A stretch of DNA of 64,000 nt from an uncultured Rickettsiales bacterium (GCA_900551865.1 URXV01000001.1:62001-126000); one strand, 5' to 3'. Shown: positions 42,911-53,963, numbered from the stretch's first letter. Notes: generated by a model from the sequence alone, not told the origin. Program-made: numbers and translations.

Positions 42911-42939
42911 TAACCATTGGGAAAAAAGGGAAGTATGAT

Positions 42940-43623
42940 ATGAGAAAGTTTTTGCTCTTGTCCGGAGTCTTTTTCGGTCTAATTTGCGGCTCTGCGCGGG
43001 CGGAGTATTATCGTCAGCCTGGAACGCGTGTTGTTTCTCGAACAGCGACGGCGAATTATGTACGCCCGTTGCCGAGGACGGAAACGCAATATCCGCGCTA
43101 TACTCTGGGGCTGGATGTCGGCAGAAATCATCTTGATTTGGAGAAGGAAGGAAATTTTAAGTATAAAAGTATAGCTGAAACTGAATATAATTTTTTTAAA
43201 CCGACGCTGGGATTTCGCTTTAATAAGAAAGTCGGAATGGAACTTTTTTATCAGCAGGCGGGAAAAGAGAATAAAGGGACACGTTTTAATGGCGCTAACA
43301 TTGATGTCGGTGTAAAATATGCGGCGTACGGGGTGGATTTTTTGTTTTATCAGCCAATAGACAAACAATTGGATATTTTGATGTCATTGGGTGGCGCGTA
43401 TTATGATTTTGATATAAATCTTGCGGCAAATGTATTGGGATATAGTGTTAATGGCAACGTTAAAGAAGAGCCGTTTGGCATGCGTACCGGGTTGGGGCTG
43501 CAGTTTAATTTGAACAGGAACTGGGCCGTTCGGGCGATGGCGCATTATGTTACGATGACCGGCAGCAATGATTATGTTAAAAACATTATGGAGATGTCTC
43601 TGGGACTCCGTTACTCGTTTTAG
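42940..43623 (+). CDS. Outer-membrane beta-barrel protein
   Basis: This 227-residue protein has signal peptide MRKFLLLSGVFFGLICGSARA followed by EYYRQ. The mature part alternates polar and hydrophobic residues in about eight strands (RYTLGLDVGRNHLDL, KPTLGFRFNKKVGMELFYQQ, DVGVKYAAYGVDFLFYQP). It ends in LGLRYSF with the terminal Phe that marks outer-membrane proteins for the BAM machinery. It belongs to the small OmpA/OmpW-like eight-strand barrels, but no closer family can be given. Start 42940 has GGGAAG upstream. The frame is open back to 42733, but this extension is the structured leader and has no coding character. Confidence 0.8.
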   Translation: MRKFLLLSGVFFGLICGSARAEYYRQPGTRVVSRTATANYVRPLPRTETQYPRYTLGLDVGRNHLDLEKEGNFKYKSIAETEYNFFKPTLGFRFNKKVGMELFYQQAGKENKGTRFNGANIDVGVKYAAYGVDFLFYQPIDKQLDILMSLGGAYYDFDINLAANVLGYSVNGNVKEEPFGMRTGLGLQFNLNRNWAVRAMAHYVTMTGSNDYVKNIMEMSLGLRYSF

Positions 43624-43829
43624 GTGTTTGCTGTCTGGTAATTTTGTTGCTGATTTAGCGTTGGTTTGAGTGTCTAAACAATGTTTCGTTCAGGCTGGCT
43701 GAGTGTTATAAATTGGCACTTTTTTATGTTGCTTTGTATATTTGAAGAATAGATAGCAAAGATGTAAACATAAATCGTTTGAAGAGGTGCCTTTTTTGTT
43801 GATAACCCTGATGTTTTTGTAAATTTTGC

Positions 43830-43857
43830 TTGGTAAAATCTGCGGGTGTGCTATATT
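43830..43857 (+). promoter_or_regulatory. Candidate gyrB promoter
   Basis: TTGGTA (43830-43835), 16 bases, TATATT (43852-43857), 38 bases before the start codon. The rest of 43624-43829 shows no gene. Confidence 0.6.
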
Positions 43858-43859
43858 AA

Positions 43860-46337
<2,478 letters not shown>

Positions 46338-46366
46338 CCGGTTTATTTTGAACTGTATGGTTAAGA

Positions 46367-46389
46367 GGGAGCAGCTGGCTCCCTTTTTT
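46367..46389 (+). terminator. Intrinsic terminator of gyrB
   Basis: Stem GGGAGC/GCTCCC with loop AGCTG and six T. Confidence 0.93.
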
Positions 46390-46429
46390 GATGGAAAATG
46401 GAAACACGGAGAAAGGAAACCGGAAAAAT

Positions 46430-46455
46430 AAAAACTCCTGATTTCAGGAGTTTTT
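46430..46455. terminator. Bidirectional terminator
   Basis: AAAAACTCCTG/CAGGAGTTTTT with loop ATTT. It serves the - strand gene ending at 46497 and gives a second stop after gyrB. Confidence 0.9.
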
Positions 46456-46496
46456 ATCAGATGATAACGATACGGAGCAATTTGCAGGTTGAAAGA

Positions 46497-46871
46497 TTAG
46501 TAAATGGAGAATTTAACGGCAAAATAAACCATTACCCAGACCAGAAGCATACAGATAAAAGCGAGGACTTTGCTTTTTTCGTATTCTTTGTACGTGTTCC
46601 ACATTCCGACGATACAAACGACGGAATAGGTCAGTACGGCCAAAAACGCTGCGGTATAAAAGCACAGCCAGGTAAAAGCTGCCGGATTCATGCTCAGAAG
46701 GGAAATGTTGTTCCATAGAACCTGCAGATAACGGGTTTCATATCCTGCCGACTGCTTCAGAAATATCATTAAAAGACGGGTAACAAAACCGGAAACGGCA
46801 AGACCCAGAAATGAAAATTTCCAAAATGCTTCGGCTAAAGAGCATTGTCCGTAAAAAAAACGTCCGAACAT
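46497..46871 (-). CDS. Small integral membrane protein (124 aa)
   Basis: There are three predicted transmembrane helices (AFWKFSFLGLAVSGFVTRLLMIF, FTWLCFYTAAFLAVLTYSVVCIVGMW, KVLAFICMLLVWVMVYFAVKF) and short polar loops. No family is recognised. AAGGAGAT stands upstream of the ATG on the - strand. It is 67 bases after the M49-like gene on the same strand and may be its distal partner. A bidirectional terminator follows. Confidence 0.7.
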   Translation of the reverse strand: MFGRFFYGQCSLAEAFWKFSFLGLAVSGFVTRLLMIFLKQSAGYETRYLQVLWNNISLLSMNPAAFTWLCFYTAAFLAVLTYSVVCIVGMWNTYKEYEKSKVLAFICMLLVWVMVYFAVKFSIY

Positions 46872-46938
46872 TAATCAATCTCCTTAAAAAGTATCTGTCG
46901 TATTTATATCGTATCGCTTTGCGGCATGCAACCGCTTT

Positions 46939-48657
46939 TTAGAAGAAACTTACAATATTCTTATATTTCTTTAACCCAAGTTGTTTGTGGGTGGCGGCGA
47001 TATATTCATGAAGCTCGCCCCAAGATGTGTTTTCTTCAATGTATTGCCGCGCTTTTTGCGGGGATTTAGAGAGCTGAATGTCAATAACTTTAGTCAGCAG
47101 CTCATACATTGCCGGGCTTACTTTGGCAAAGTCGATATGCAGCAACCTGTTAGCGTCGAATGTTACGGCACCGTGTTTCAAAAGGGTGTTAAATTCTATT
47201 AAGTCGACTATTTTGTAGGTTTCGGTCGGGAATATCGGTTTGGCGCGCAGCAGGAGGCGAAAAATCCAAGTGGTGTAGATTTGTTTTAACCTTTCCTCGC
47301 TGAGAATGCCCTGTTTGACATATTCCGGCATGAAAGCGATTGAAATCGTGTCGGCTTTGTTTTCTTCAATAATGGATTTGCAAATACCCGGGGAGTTCTG
47401 GTATTCGCTGTTCGGCCCTAAAGAATGTCCGTTTTCGTGTCCGATAACAAACAGATGGTCGGCTTCCAAATCGTAATATTTGTGAAAATCGGGGTGAAGA
47501 AAGGCGTCCAGCATCTTTTGCGTCCGTTCGGGGTCGTGTCCCTGGCGTACTTGCCGATGATAGACGTTGCGCCGTCCGCCGCCGGTTTTGATGGCAAGCT
47601 TGTCGTTGTTCGGCAGATTTTGAGCAACGGTAATACCGCCGCGGCATTGGGCGTAATCTCCGGTCAGGCTGATTAAGTCAACGTCAACCATGGTTTGCTT
47701 TAAATCTGCGTTGGCGTTGATGCTTTGCACGTATTTGTCGGCGTAAGGCATAAGGGCGCTCAATTTGGGCATCATATCCCTGAATTGCAGCAGCAGTTTA
47801 GTTCCTTCACGGTTGACAATGCCGACCCGGGCGCCAAGCATATCTTTGGCGATAACATCAATATTATGCTGTTTAATCAAGGCGGCAAGCTGCGGATTTT
47901 CCAAGACTGTCGGCGTCATTTCATCATCGTAGTTTTCACGGCTGATGGTAAATTCAAGAGGCGAATCCTGCATCATGGCCCAGTGTTTATCGGCCAGCAT
48001 ATCCATATCTTCGTTGTTTTGCAGCAAGGCTTGTGCCTGCCATGACAAAAATTCACGAAACAAATCGTCAGAGCAGTAGTGGGCGGCGACTTCCAGTTCG
48101 TTTGCCATAGCGGAGAATTCTTTTTTGAAGTATTCGGTGTAATCAACGGCTTTTAATTTTGCACCGTTGCGGACAACCATGGTTCGGGCAGACAAAATGC
48201 GGGCAATTTCTTCGGATTCTCCGCCAGCGAACATGTTTAACAGGATTTGATGAAATTCGTCAACGGTCAAGTCCTGCGGATAGAAATTTTTTCCGGCGGA
48301 TGTTGTCAGGCCTTTGAACAGGCAGATTGGGGCAGCGTCAATTCCGTTTAAGCCGGATACGCCGTTCAGGGAATTAAACATTTTTAAAGTCAATGCAGCT
48401 TGTTCATCGTCTTTTGCAGCTTGTTCAAGCGCTTGTTTCAAAGAAATATTGTGCGGGTTGTCCTGTTGCAGGCAGACGTCGTTCAGTATCTTGGCGGCTT
48501 GCACCAGATGCTGCAGCGCTTTGCGGTCTCCTTCGGAAAGAGCCAGCCATGCAGGTGAGGTTTCTGACAGCAGCGTAATGTCGGTCATTTCTTCGGTGGT
48601 CATTTTTTTTAGTTCGTCAGTTGAATAATTTAATGCGAATCCGTTATATGTTGTCAT
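46939..48657 (-). CDS. M49-like (dipeptidyl peptidase III-related) zinc peptidase
   Basis: This 572-residue protein has no signal peptide. The zinc motif HENGH (407-411) occurs in ADHLFVIGHENGHSLGP. A second Glu motif EENKAD (431-436) follows 20 residues later, the arrangement of dipeptidyl peptidase III, whose usual motifs are HELLGH and EECRAD. Here the first motif is five residues long (HExxH) instead of six, so this is a divergent member. It would cleave dipeptides from peptide N-termini in the cytoplasm, or have another metal-dependent role. It overlaps the upstream membrane-anchored gene by 14 bases, so the two are translationally coupled. Confidence 0.75.
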   Translation of the reverse strand: MTTYNGFALNYSTDELKKMTTEEMTDITLLSETSPAWLALSEGDRKALQHLVQAAKILNDVCLQQDNPHNISLKQALEQAAKDDEQAALTLKMFNSLNGVSGLNGIDAAPICLFKGLTTSAGKNFYPQDLTVDEFHQILLNMFAGGESEEIARILSARTMVVRNGAKLKAVDYTEYFKKEFSAMANELEVAAHYCSDDLFREFLSWQAQALLQNNEDMDMLADKHWAMMQDSPLEFTISRENYDDEMTPTVLENPQLAALIKQHNIDVIAKDMLGARVGIVNREGTKLLLQFRDMMPKLSALMPYADKYVQSINANADLKQTMVDVDLISLTGDYAQCRGGITVAQNLPNNDKLAIKTGGGRRNVYHRQVRQGHDPERTQKMLDAFLHPDFHKYYDLEADHLFVIGHENGHSLGPNSEYQNSPGICKSIIEENKADTISIAFMPEYVKQGILSEERLKQIYTTWIFRLLLRAKPIFPTETYKIVDLIEFNTLLKHGAVTFDANRLLHIDFAKVSPAMYELLTKVIDIQLSKSPQKARQYIEENTSWGELHEYIAATHKQLGLKKYKNIVSFF

Positions 48658-49924
48658 TTAAATTTATCTCCACTGTTTTAAATTTGTAAAATTTCATCTG
48701 GTCGTTATGATAATCTGGATTTAATCCTGACTGCAACTGCAAAAAGCGGAAAATTTCGGCGTTGTCGGCAGAAGCCGGAATCGGTTGGCGGCGCCGGGCA
48801 GCGAGGCTTTTGCGGAAGGCTGCGATTTCCTGAGGAAGAAGCAAGTTCTCACGGGAACCAAAGCGAAACATCAGCCCCTCGTCAGGCATCAACATTGTTT
48901 GCGGCGTTATTTCAACGGCTGACGTCAACAGGCTTAATCGGAGCGGCGTTTGGCCGGGGGGCAGCCGGTGCAGAGCGGTTTTAAGATTCTTTTCCAATGA
49001 TGCGTTTAAATCAAGGCTGCAAGCGGTTTTTTCACGGGCGGTCAGGCAAAGCGGAGCATTTTGCAGCAGCAGATTGTCGGTTGAAAATCTGGGGGAAATA
49101 GCAGAGGAGGCGCTAGCGGCGGGGATATTTGCGACGGGAGAATTGGCAACAAAAGAACCGGCAACGGAAGAATTGGCGGTTGGAAGGCCGGCGGTCAGAG
49201 AGAGGGTTGCGAGCAGTTCTTTTTTATGTTCAAAAGCAAAGCTGCGGAGGGCGTTCTGTTCAGCGGCAAGTTTTCCCTGCGGTTTTTGGGGGAGGGGAAA
49301 TAAACGGTCAAGCAACGGTTTTACCAAAGAGAAGGCCTTTGATGTTTTAAGTTTTTTGAGTGCGGTGGTGTAATTAATGGTATGCGGGTAGAGATTTTGT
49401 GCAGATATGACAGCGTTTACGGCATTGATGTCTGATGAAACGATGATTGAGCGCGGGACGGAAGGTTCGGTATTCAATGGCACCGTATCCGGCTGTTTTA
49501 CTGTGGCGGGGCTGCTTTCGGCTATGCGGCAGGCGGGGGCGAAAATTTGTATCAGGGACAAAAGAGCCGAGGTTTCCTTTATTTCGGGAGTAAACTGAAC
49601 TTCTGTCGTGTCTGATACAATTTGAGAAAAGGCCTGTGCTGTGGTTATAAAATTCTGTCGGTTTGCAACAGCAGGAATGAGAATAACTGCCGGTGCGGTA
49701 TCGGCAGCGGAAGTGAAAGTGAACAAAGTAACTGGTGCCGCGTGTTCATATTCTCCGGCCATGGACGGACGGGGATGATAAGTCAGGAGAGTTTTGTCCG
49801 TCTGGTGCAGCGCTGTGGAAAAGTGCGTGCAGTTTAATATGACGAATAAAACGGCTGCTACCGTTAGAGCGGCAATTTTAATTCTCCGCCGCTTTTGTTT
49901 TTTCTTGTCTATATATAACAGCAT
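48644..49924 (-). CDS. Membrane-anchored degenerate Memo-AMMECR1-like protein
   Basis: This is a 426-residue protein. A transmembrane anchor (IKIAALTVAAVLFVILNCTHF) follows a basic start, so the rest is probably periplasmic. Residues 60-135 resemble a Memo domain in layout (APAVILIPAVANRQNFITTAQAF aligns with the IIVPHAGYxYSGxTAAxAF motif; FTPEIKETSALLSLIQIF with the EHSIEVQLPFLQ motif). The metal-binding His residues are absent. Residues 285-420 resemble AMMECR1 (APLCLTAREKTACSL, LSLLTSAVEITP, GLMFRFGSRENLLLPQE, QLQSGLNPDYHNDQMKFYKF), but RGCIG is lost. A Ser/Ala-rich region separates the two. This suggests a non-catalytic relative of AmmeMemoRadiSam fusions. No radical SAM partner is in the window. 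Confidence 0.5.
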   Translation of the reverse strand: MLLYIDKKKQKRRRIKIAALTVAAVLFVILNCTHFSTALHQTDKTLLTYHPRPSMAGEYEHAAPVTLFTFTSAADTAPAVILIPAVANRQNFITTAQAFSQIVSDTTEVQFTPEIKETSALLSLIQIFAPACRIAESSPATVKQPDTVPLNTEPSVPRSIIVSSDINAVNAVISAQNLYPHTINYTTALKKLKTSKAFSLVKPLLDRLFPLPQKPQGKLAAEQNALRSFAFEHKKELLATLSLTAGLPTANSSVAGSFVANSPVANIPAASASSAISPRFSTDNLLLQNAPLCLTAREKTACSLDLNASLEKNLKTALHRLPPGQTPLRLSLLTSAVEITPQTMLMPDEGLMFRFGSRENLLLPQEIAAFRKSLAARRRQPIPASADNAEIFRFLQLQSGLNPDYHNDQMKFYKFKTVEINLNDNI

Positions 49925-49944
49925 GGCAGCTCCTTAAATATCGG

Positions 49945-50574
49945 CTATTTTTTTATACGAACCCGGCATTTTTTCATATTTTCACGCGAGAGGGAGATAA
50001 TGGCATTTTCCAAATCCGATAGAATTTTTTCGCCTATTTCGGCAATCAACGGTTTCTTTTGCAGTGCCATCTTATAGTATTCTGCGCCGTTTTCGCAAAG
50101 CTTCCAATACCGAACGTCGCCGTCTTTGTATTGGTTGGCCTGGAGATTGGCTTCCAATTTATCTAAAGCGGAAACGATTTTAGCCTCCAACGTTTCTTTC
50201 TTTTCGTATTCCTGATATAAGTCATAAATTTTATGGTTCAACGGTGTCGGAAGCAGGCTTTTCAGTTCTTTTATTGCAGCTTCTTCTTTTTGCTTTTTTT
50301 CTTTTTTCAGTTCGGGATTGACAATCTGGTTAGCGGCGGTGTAGTCACCGACCTTGCCTTCGGCTATATCGTGAACCAGTGCCATTTCCAACATTCTGGT
50401 ATAATCTACCTTGCTTTTCAGATAAGGGGAAATGAGCATAACGAGAAACGAGAGTTTGAAAATATGCATGGCATCATTTTCGGTTGAGCCTTCATACAGC
50501 AGTACGTCCCTTTTTACGATGCAGACTTCTTCCAATGCCCGCATAAAACTGATGATTTTTTCAATTCTTTTCAT
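49945..50574 (-). CDS. HD-domain hydrolase (YfbR/HDDC2-like nucleotidase)
   Basis: This 209-residue cytosolic HD-superfamily protein has the metal site in ENDAMHIFKLSFL (His), EMALVHDIAEGKVGD (His-Asp) and IVSALDKLEANLQA (Asp). The pattern VHDIAEGKVGDY with a following Lys-rich helix is that of HDDC2/YfbR-type 5'-deoxynucleotidases. It probably removes phosphate from deoxynucleoside monophosphates. It lies 20 bases before the degenerate Memo-AMMECR1 gene on the same strand, so it may head that operon. An unstructured upstream region of 126 bases separates it from serS. Confidence 0.78.
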   Translation of the reverse strand: MKRIEKIISFMRALEEVCIVKRDVLLYEGSTENDAMHIFKLSFLVMLISPYLKSKVDYTRMLEMALVHDIAEGKVGDYTAANQIVNPELKKEKKQKEEAAIKELKSLLPTPLNHKIYDLYQEYEKKETLEAKIVSALDKLEANLQANQYKDGDVRYWKLCENGAEYYKMALQKKPLIAEIGEKILSDLENAIISLSRENMKKCRVRIKK

Positions 50575-50661
50575 GGCTCTCCGAAGGTGTTAAAAGAGTT
50601 ATATTTCAGGAAAGGTTGCCGGAGCTAGGGCGTCTGGGCTGGTGCTGCCCAATTGCCTGTG

Positions 50662-50687
50662 CGGCCGGAGCTTTGGGACTCCGGCCG
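50662..50687 (-). terminator. GC-rich hairpin after serS
   Basis: A perfect 9-bp stem CGGCCGGAG/CTCCGGCCG with an 8-base loop, 13 bases after the serS stop. There is no T-run, so terminator function is uncertain. Confidence 0.55.
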
Positions 50688-50700
50688 GGCAACAAGGAAA

Positions 50701-51990
50701 TCAGCGGGCATTTTTGCCGATGAATTTTTTGCCGTTCATATAAGGCTGGAGTTTTTCCGGAATACGGACGGTAAAGTCAGCCTGCTGGTGGTTTTCCATA
50801 AACGGAGCCAGAATACGCGGTGTGGCGATGCCGGTATTGTTCAGCGTATGGGCAAATTTGACTTTGCCGTCTTTGTTGTCGCGGTATCTCAGATTGGTGC
50901 GCCGAGCCTGCCATTCGGTAATGTTGGAGCAGGAGTGGGTTTCGCGGTAGCAGTTCTGCGAAGGCGTCCACGCTTCCAAATCATACTGACGGTATTTGGG
51001 AGCGCCCATATCGCCGGTGCAGATTTCCAATACCTGATAAGGCAATTCCAAATCCTGCAATACTTCTTCAGAAATAGCCAGCAGGGTTTTGTGCCATTTT
51101 TCGCTTTCGGCAATGTCATTTTTGCAAATAACGAACTGTTCGGTTTTCAGAAACTGGTGGACGCGAACCAAACCGCGCGTATCTTTTCCGGCGGCTCCGG
51201 CTTCGCGGCGGAAACAGGGGGAGAATCCGGCATAGAGCACCGGCAGGTCATTTTCGGAAAGAATTTCATCGGCTCGCAGCGAATTGAGCACCAGTTCGGC
51301 CGTGCCGGAGAGGTAAAGGTCGTCGGCCGGCATATAATAGACTTCGTCCTGAGAAAACGGCAGATAGCCCATTCCATATAACGGTTTTTGTTTGGAAAGC
51401 GAGGGAACGGTAATCGTGGTGAAACCGTGCGCAGCCAGTTTGTCCAGCACCAGCATATGCATAGCGAGTTCCAGTCGGGAAAGTTCGTTTTTGATAGCAT
51501 AAGTTCTGGCGCCGGAAACTTTGGCAATGCGTTCCATTTCCGACCAGTCGTTTAGTTCCATCAGTTCTACATGGTCTTTGGGCGTGAAATCAAATTTTGT
51601 CGGTTCGCCGACTTTTTTGATGACGACATTGCCGGACTCGTCCGGGGCGACGGGAGATTCCGGACTCGGGAGATTAGGCATGCGCCACATTATGCTGTCA
51701 TATTTCTGCTGTTCTTCGGCCAGCTGTTCCTGTTCTTTTTTCAATTCTTCACCGATTTCCCTGCTCTTGGCGATAATGGCGGGACGTTCGTCAGCCGATG
51801 CGGATTTGATGGAATTGCTCAGGCGGTTTTTTTCTTCTGCCAGTGCCTGGGTGGAGGTTTTTAACTTGTTGACGTCTTTGTGCAGAGCAATCAGGGCGTC
51901 TATGTCAATCTGTTCGGGCGTGTATCCTTTTTTGGCGAGACCTTCTTTAACCAATTCAGGGTTGTCGATAATGAATTTAATATCCAACAT
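50701..51990 (-). CDS. serS: Seryl-tRNA synthetase
   Basis: This 429-residue class II synthetase charges tRNA-Ser. It starts MLDIKFIIDNPELVKEGLAKKG, followed by the N-terminal coiled-coil arm (residues 30-110, KTSTQALAEEKNRLSNSIK). Motif 2 is in FSPCFRREAGAAGKDTRGLVRVHQF and motif 3 in NTGIATPRILAPFMENHQQ. ETHSCSNITEWQARRTNLRYR is diagnostic for SerRS. It is divergent from trpS, with 103 AT-rich bases between the two starts. Confidence 0.98.
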   Translation of the reverse strand: MLDIKFIIDNPELVKEGLAKKGYTPEQIDIDALIALHKDVNKLKTSTQALAEEKNRLSNSIKSASADERPAIIAKSREIGEELKKEQEQLAEEQQKYDSIMWRMPNLPSPESPVAPDESGNVVIKKVGEPTKFDFTPKDHVELMELNDWSEMERIAKVSGARTYAIKNELSRLELAMHMLVLDKLAAHGFTTITVPSLSKQKPLYGMGYLPFSQDEVYYMPADDLYLSGTAELVLNSLRADEILSENDLPVLYAGFSPCFRREAGAAGKDTRGLVRVHQFLKTEQFVICKNDIAESEKWHKTLLAISEEVLQDLELPYQVLEICTGDMGAPKYRQYDLEAWTPSQNCYRETHSCSNITEWQARRTNLRYRDNKDGKVKFAHTLNNTGIATPRILAPFMENHQQADFTVRIPEKLQPYMNGKKFIGKNAR

Positions 51991-52093
51991 TGCTGATTAT
52001 CCTTTTTTATATAAAATTATTTGCAAAAATCTGAAAACAAGGTTATCAATATTTAAAATTAAAAACAACACAAATTTGAAAGGCAGACACAAA

Positions 52094-53101
52094 ATGATAG
52101 AGGGAAAAAGGGTTCTGACCGGGGTTAAGCCGACCGGCAAGCCGCATTTGGGAAATTATCTGGGAGCAATCAAGCCGGCGATTGAAATGGGGAACACGGC
52201 AAAGCAGCACATTATGTTTATTGCCGATTATCATGCGATTAATGCCGAGAAAAACGTGGAAATTCTGAATAAAGAGATAAAAGAAATAGCATGCATTTAT
52301 CTGGCGGCAGGGCTTAACCCAGACAAGAGCATTTTTTACCGCCAGTCCGATGTGCCGGAAATTTTTGAAATAACGACGATTTTAACGGCATTTACGCCGA
52401 AAGGGTTTATGAATAAGGCGCATGCGTACAAAGCGGCGGTTGACAGGAATATTGCCGCGGAAAAACCGCATGACGACGGGATTAATATGGGGCTGTATAC
52501 ATATCCGATTTTAATGGCGGCGGATATTCTTTCTTTTGACACGGATATCGTGCCGGTCGGAAAAGACCAGGTGCAGCATGTGGAAATTGCCAGAGATATT
52601 GCCGGAGCCATTAACGCTTTTTACGGTGAAGAAATCCTGGTGCAGCCGAAAGCCGCGTTTGACGACAACATTGCGGTAATACCGGGAATTGACGGGCGTA
52701 AAATGAGCAAGTCATACGGTAATGTCATTCCGATGTTTGAAGATGACAAGACACTGAAAAAGGCGGTGTTTTCGGTTAAGACCGACTCTAAACCGATTGA
52801 AGAGCCGAAAAATCCCGACGAGGTTTTGGTTTATGAAATTTACAAGGCGGTAGCTCCGGCGGACAAAGTTCTGGAGATGGCCGAAGGACTTAAAAACGGT
52901 AAGCTTGGATACGGACACGTTAAAAATATGCTGTTGGAAGCCATTATTGAGAAAACCGGGCAGGAACGGGAGGTTTATAATTATTATATGAACCACTTTG
53001 ATGAGGTTGAAAAAATTCTGGCGGTCGGTGCAGAAAAGGCCAGAGCAATTGCCGGGCGGACATTACAACGTTTAAAGAGTGCCGTTTTCGGCGGTTTTTG
53101 A
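52094..53101 (+). CDS. trpS: Tryptophanyl-tRNA synthetase
   Basis: This 335-residue class I synthetase charges tRNA-Trp. The HIGH-like motif is PTGKPHLGNYLGAI near the start and the KMSKS motif is in IPGIDGRKMSKSYGN. VPVGKDQVQHVEIARDIA matches bacterial TrpRS. ATG 52094 gives the standard N-terminus and length. The frame is open back to 51521, but that stretch is antisense to serS and is not part of the gene. The cognate tRNA-Trp gene lies only 1.8 kb away at 54880. Confidence 0.97.
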   Translation: MIEGKRVLTGVKPTGKPHLGNYLGAIKPAIEMGNTAKQHIMFIADYHAINAEKNVEILNKEIKEIACIYLAAGLNPDKSIFYRQSDVPEIFEITTILTAFTPKGFMNKAHAYKAAVDRNIAAEKPHDDGINMGLYTYPILMAADILSFDTDIVPVGKDQVQHVEIARDIAGAINAFYGEEILVQPKAAFDDNIAVIPGIDGRKMSKSYGNVIPMFEDDKTLKKAVFSVKTDSKPIEEPKNPDEVLVYEIYKAVAPADKVLEMAEGLKNGKLGYGHVKNMLLEAIIEKTGQEREVYNYYMNHFDEVEKILAVGAEKARAIAGRTLQRLKSAVFGGF

Positions 53102-53126
53102 GCGTGTATGATGTTTGAAAAAAATA

Positions 53127-53152
53127 AAGCTCCCTGTCGCGGGAGCTTTTTT
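53127..53152. terminator. Bidirectional terminator between trpS and a convergent gene
   Basis: AAGCTCCC/GGGAGCTT with a 6-base loop. T-runs lie on both strands (TTTTTT to the right, TTTATTTTTTT on the - strand). Confidence 0.9.
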
Positions 53153-53591
53153 AAGATTTATTAGGGGTTGCCTTTTTGTTCAGGACGTTTTCTCTTGCTT
53201 TGCGGGCTTTTTCGGAGAGGCTTTCCTGTGCCGCCGGCTTTGCGTCGGCGTTTTGCTGCGGCTGCTCTTTTTTTTTTAACGCCGCGGCGTAGGCGTGCAG
53301 GATTTCATTTTCTGCTTCGGGGTTTTCATTGTATTTCATTTCACAAACATACAGGACGCTGAGTTTTTTTAATTTTTCGATGGCATCAGGAAGAAGCCCC
53401 TCAATAAGGACAATGTCGTTCTTACTGCGCGACAATTCTATCAACCGGTTTGTTTCGTCCAAGGCAAAAGACGGATTCTGCGGAGTTCCTTCGCCGGCAA
53501 AAAGCAGAACCATAACTTCTCCGTCGTCGTTTTCCATCAATTCGTAAACATTTTGCGGATCCTGTTTTTCAGGTTGTGATGTTTCAGTCAT
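53151..53591 (-). CDS. Hypothetical cytosolic protein with charged tail (146 aa)
   Basis: This protein is of no recognised family. Residues 1-95 look like a small alpha/beta domain (EVMVLLFAGEGTPQNPSFALDETNRL, DIVLIEGLLPDAIEKLKKLSVLYVCEM). Residues 95-146 are a disordered Lys/Ala/Gln-rich tail. The stop codon falls in the shared terminator. A GGATATAATAATG context lies at the start, with only a weak ribosome binding site. The gene is divergent from rpsU. Confidence 0.65.
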   Translation of the reverse strand: MTETSQPEKQDPQNVYELMENDDGEVMVLLFAGEGTPQNPSFALDETNRLIELSRSKNDIVLIEGLLPDAIEKLKKLSVLYVCEMKYNENPEAENEILHAYAAALKKKEQPQQNADAKPAAQESLSEKARKARENVLNKKATPNKS

Positions 53592-53682
53592 TATTATATC
53601 CTTTAGAGTATTATCTGTGACGAGTGTAGAGCGAAAGTTCTTAAAAATCGGTTACGAACCTAAAAATGATGCATATTTTTTG

Positions 53683-53710
53683 TTGCAATCTAAAAAAAAT
53701 GTGGTATAAG
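53683..53710 (+). promoter_or_regulatory. Candidate rpsU promoter
   Basis: TTGCAA (53683-53688), 16 bases including an A-tract, TATAAG (53705-53710), 46 bases before the start codon. Confidence 0.65.
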
Positions 53711-53756
53711 GCTCTAAAATATTAACCGACAGAGAAATAGAAAAGAGGTGATTTAA

Positions 53757-53963
53757 GTGGTTCAGGTTACTGTTATCGGCAATGATGTGGCTCAATCTTT
53801 GAAGATTTTGAAGAAAAAGATGCAGCGCGAAGGTATTTTTCGCGAGATGAAGCTCAGACGCTGCCATGAAAAGAATTCTGAGAAGAAGGCTCGCCGTCAG
53901 GCTGAGGCTGTCAGAAGAGCAAGAAAGCAGTTGCGCAAGCGCTTAGATACTGAAGGATTCTAA
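53757..53963 (+). CDS. rpsU: Small ribosomal subunit protein bS21
   Basis: This 68-residue basic ribosomal protein of the 30S platform near the anti-Shine-Dalgarno is needed for initiation. [58 protein letters not shown] is typical of the alphaproteobacterial form. It uses a GTG start with a strong AGAGGTGA ribosome binding site. It is monocistronic, with its own promoter and terminator. Confidence 0.97.
   Translation: MVQVTVIGNDVAQSLKILKKKMQREGIFREMKLRRCHEKNSEKKARRQAEAVRRARKQLRKRLDTEGF

Noticed and set aside
42733..42939. N-terminal extension of the outer-membrane protein
   Set aside because: The frame is open, but it runs through the structured leader and terminator, would bury the signal peptide, and has no ribosome binding site. 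The start at 42940 does.
51521..52093. Long N-terminal extension of trpS
   Set aside because: It is antisense to serS. TrpRS proteins begin at the MIEGKRVLTG position used here.
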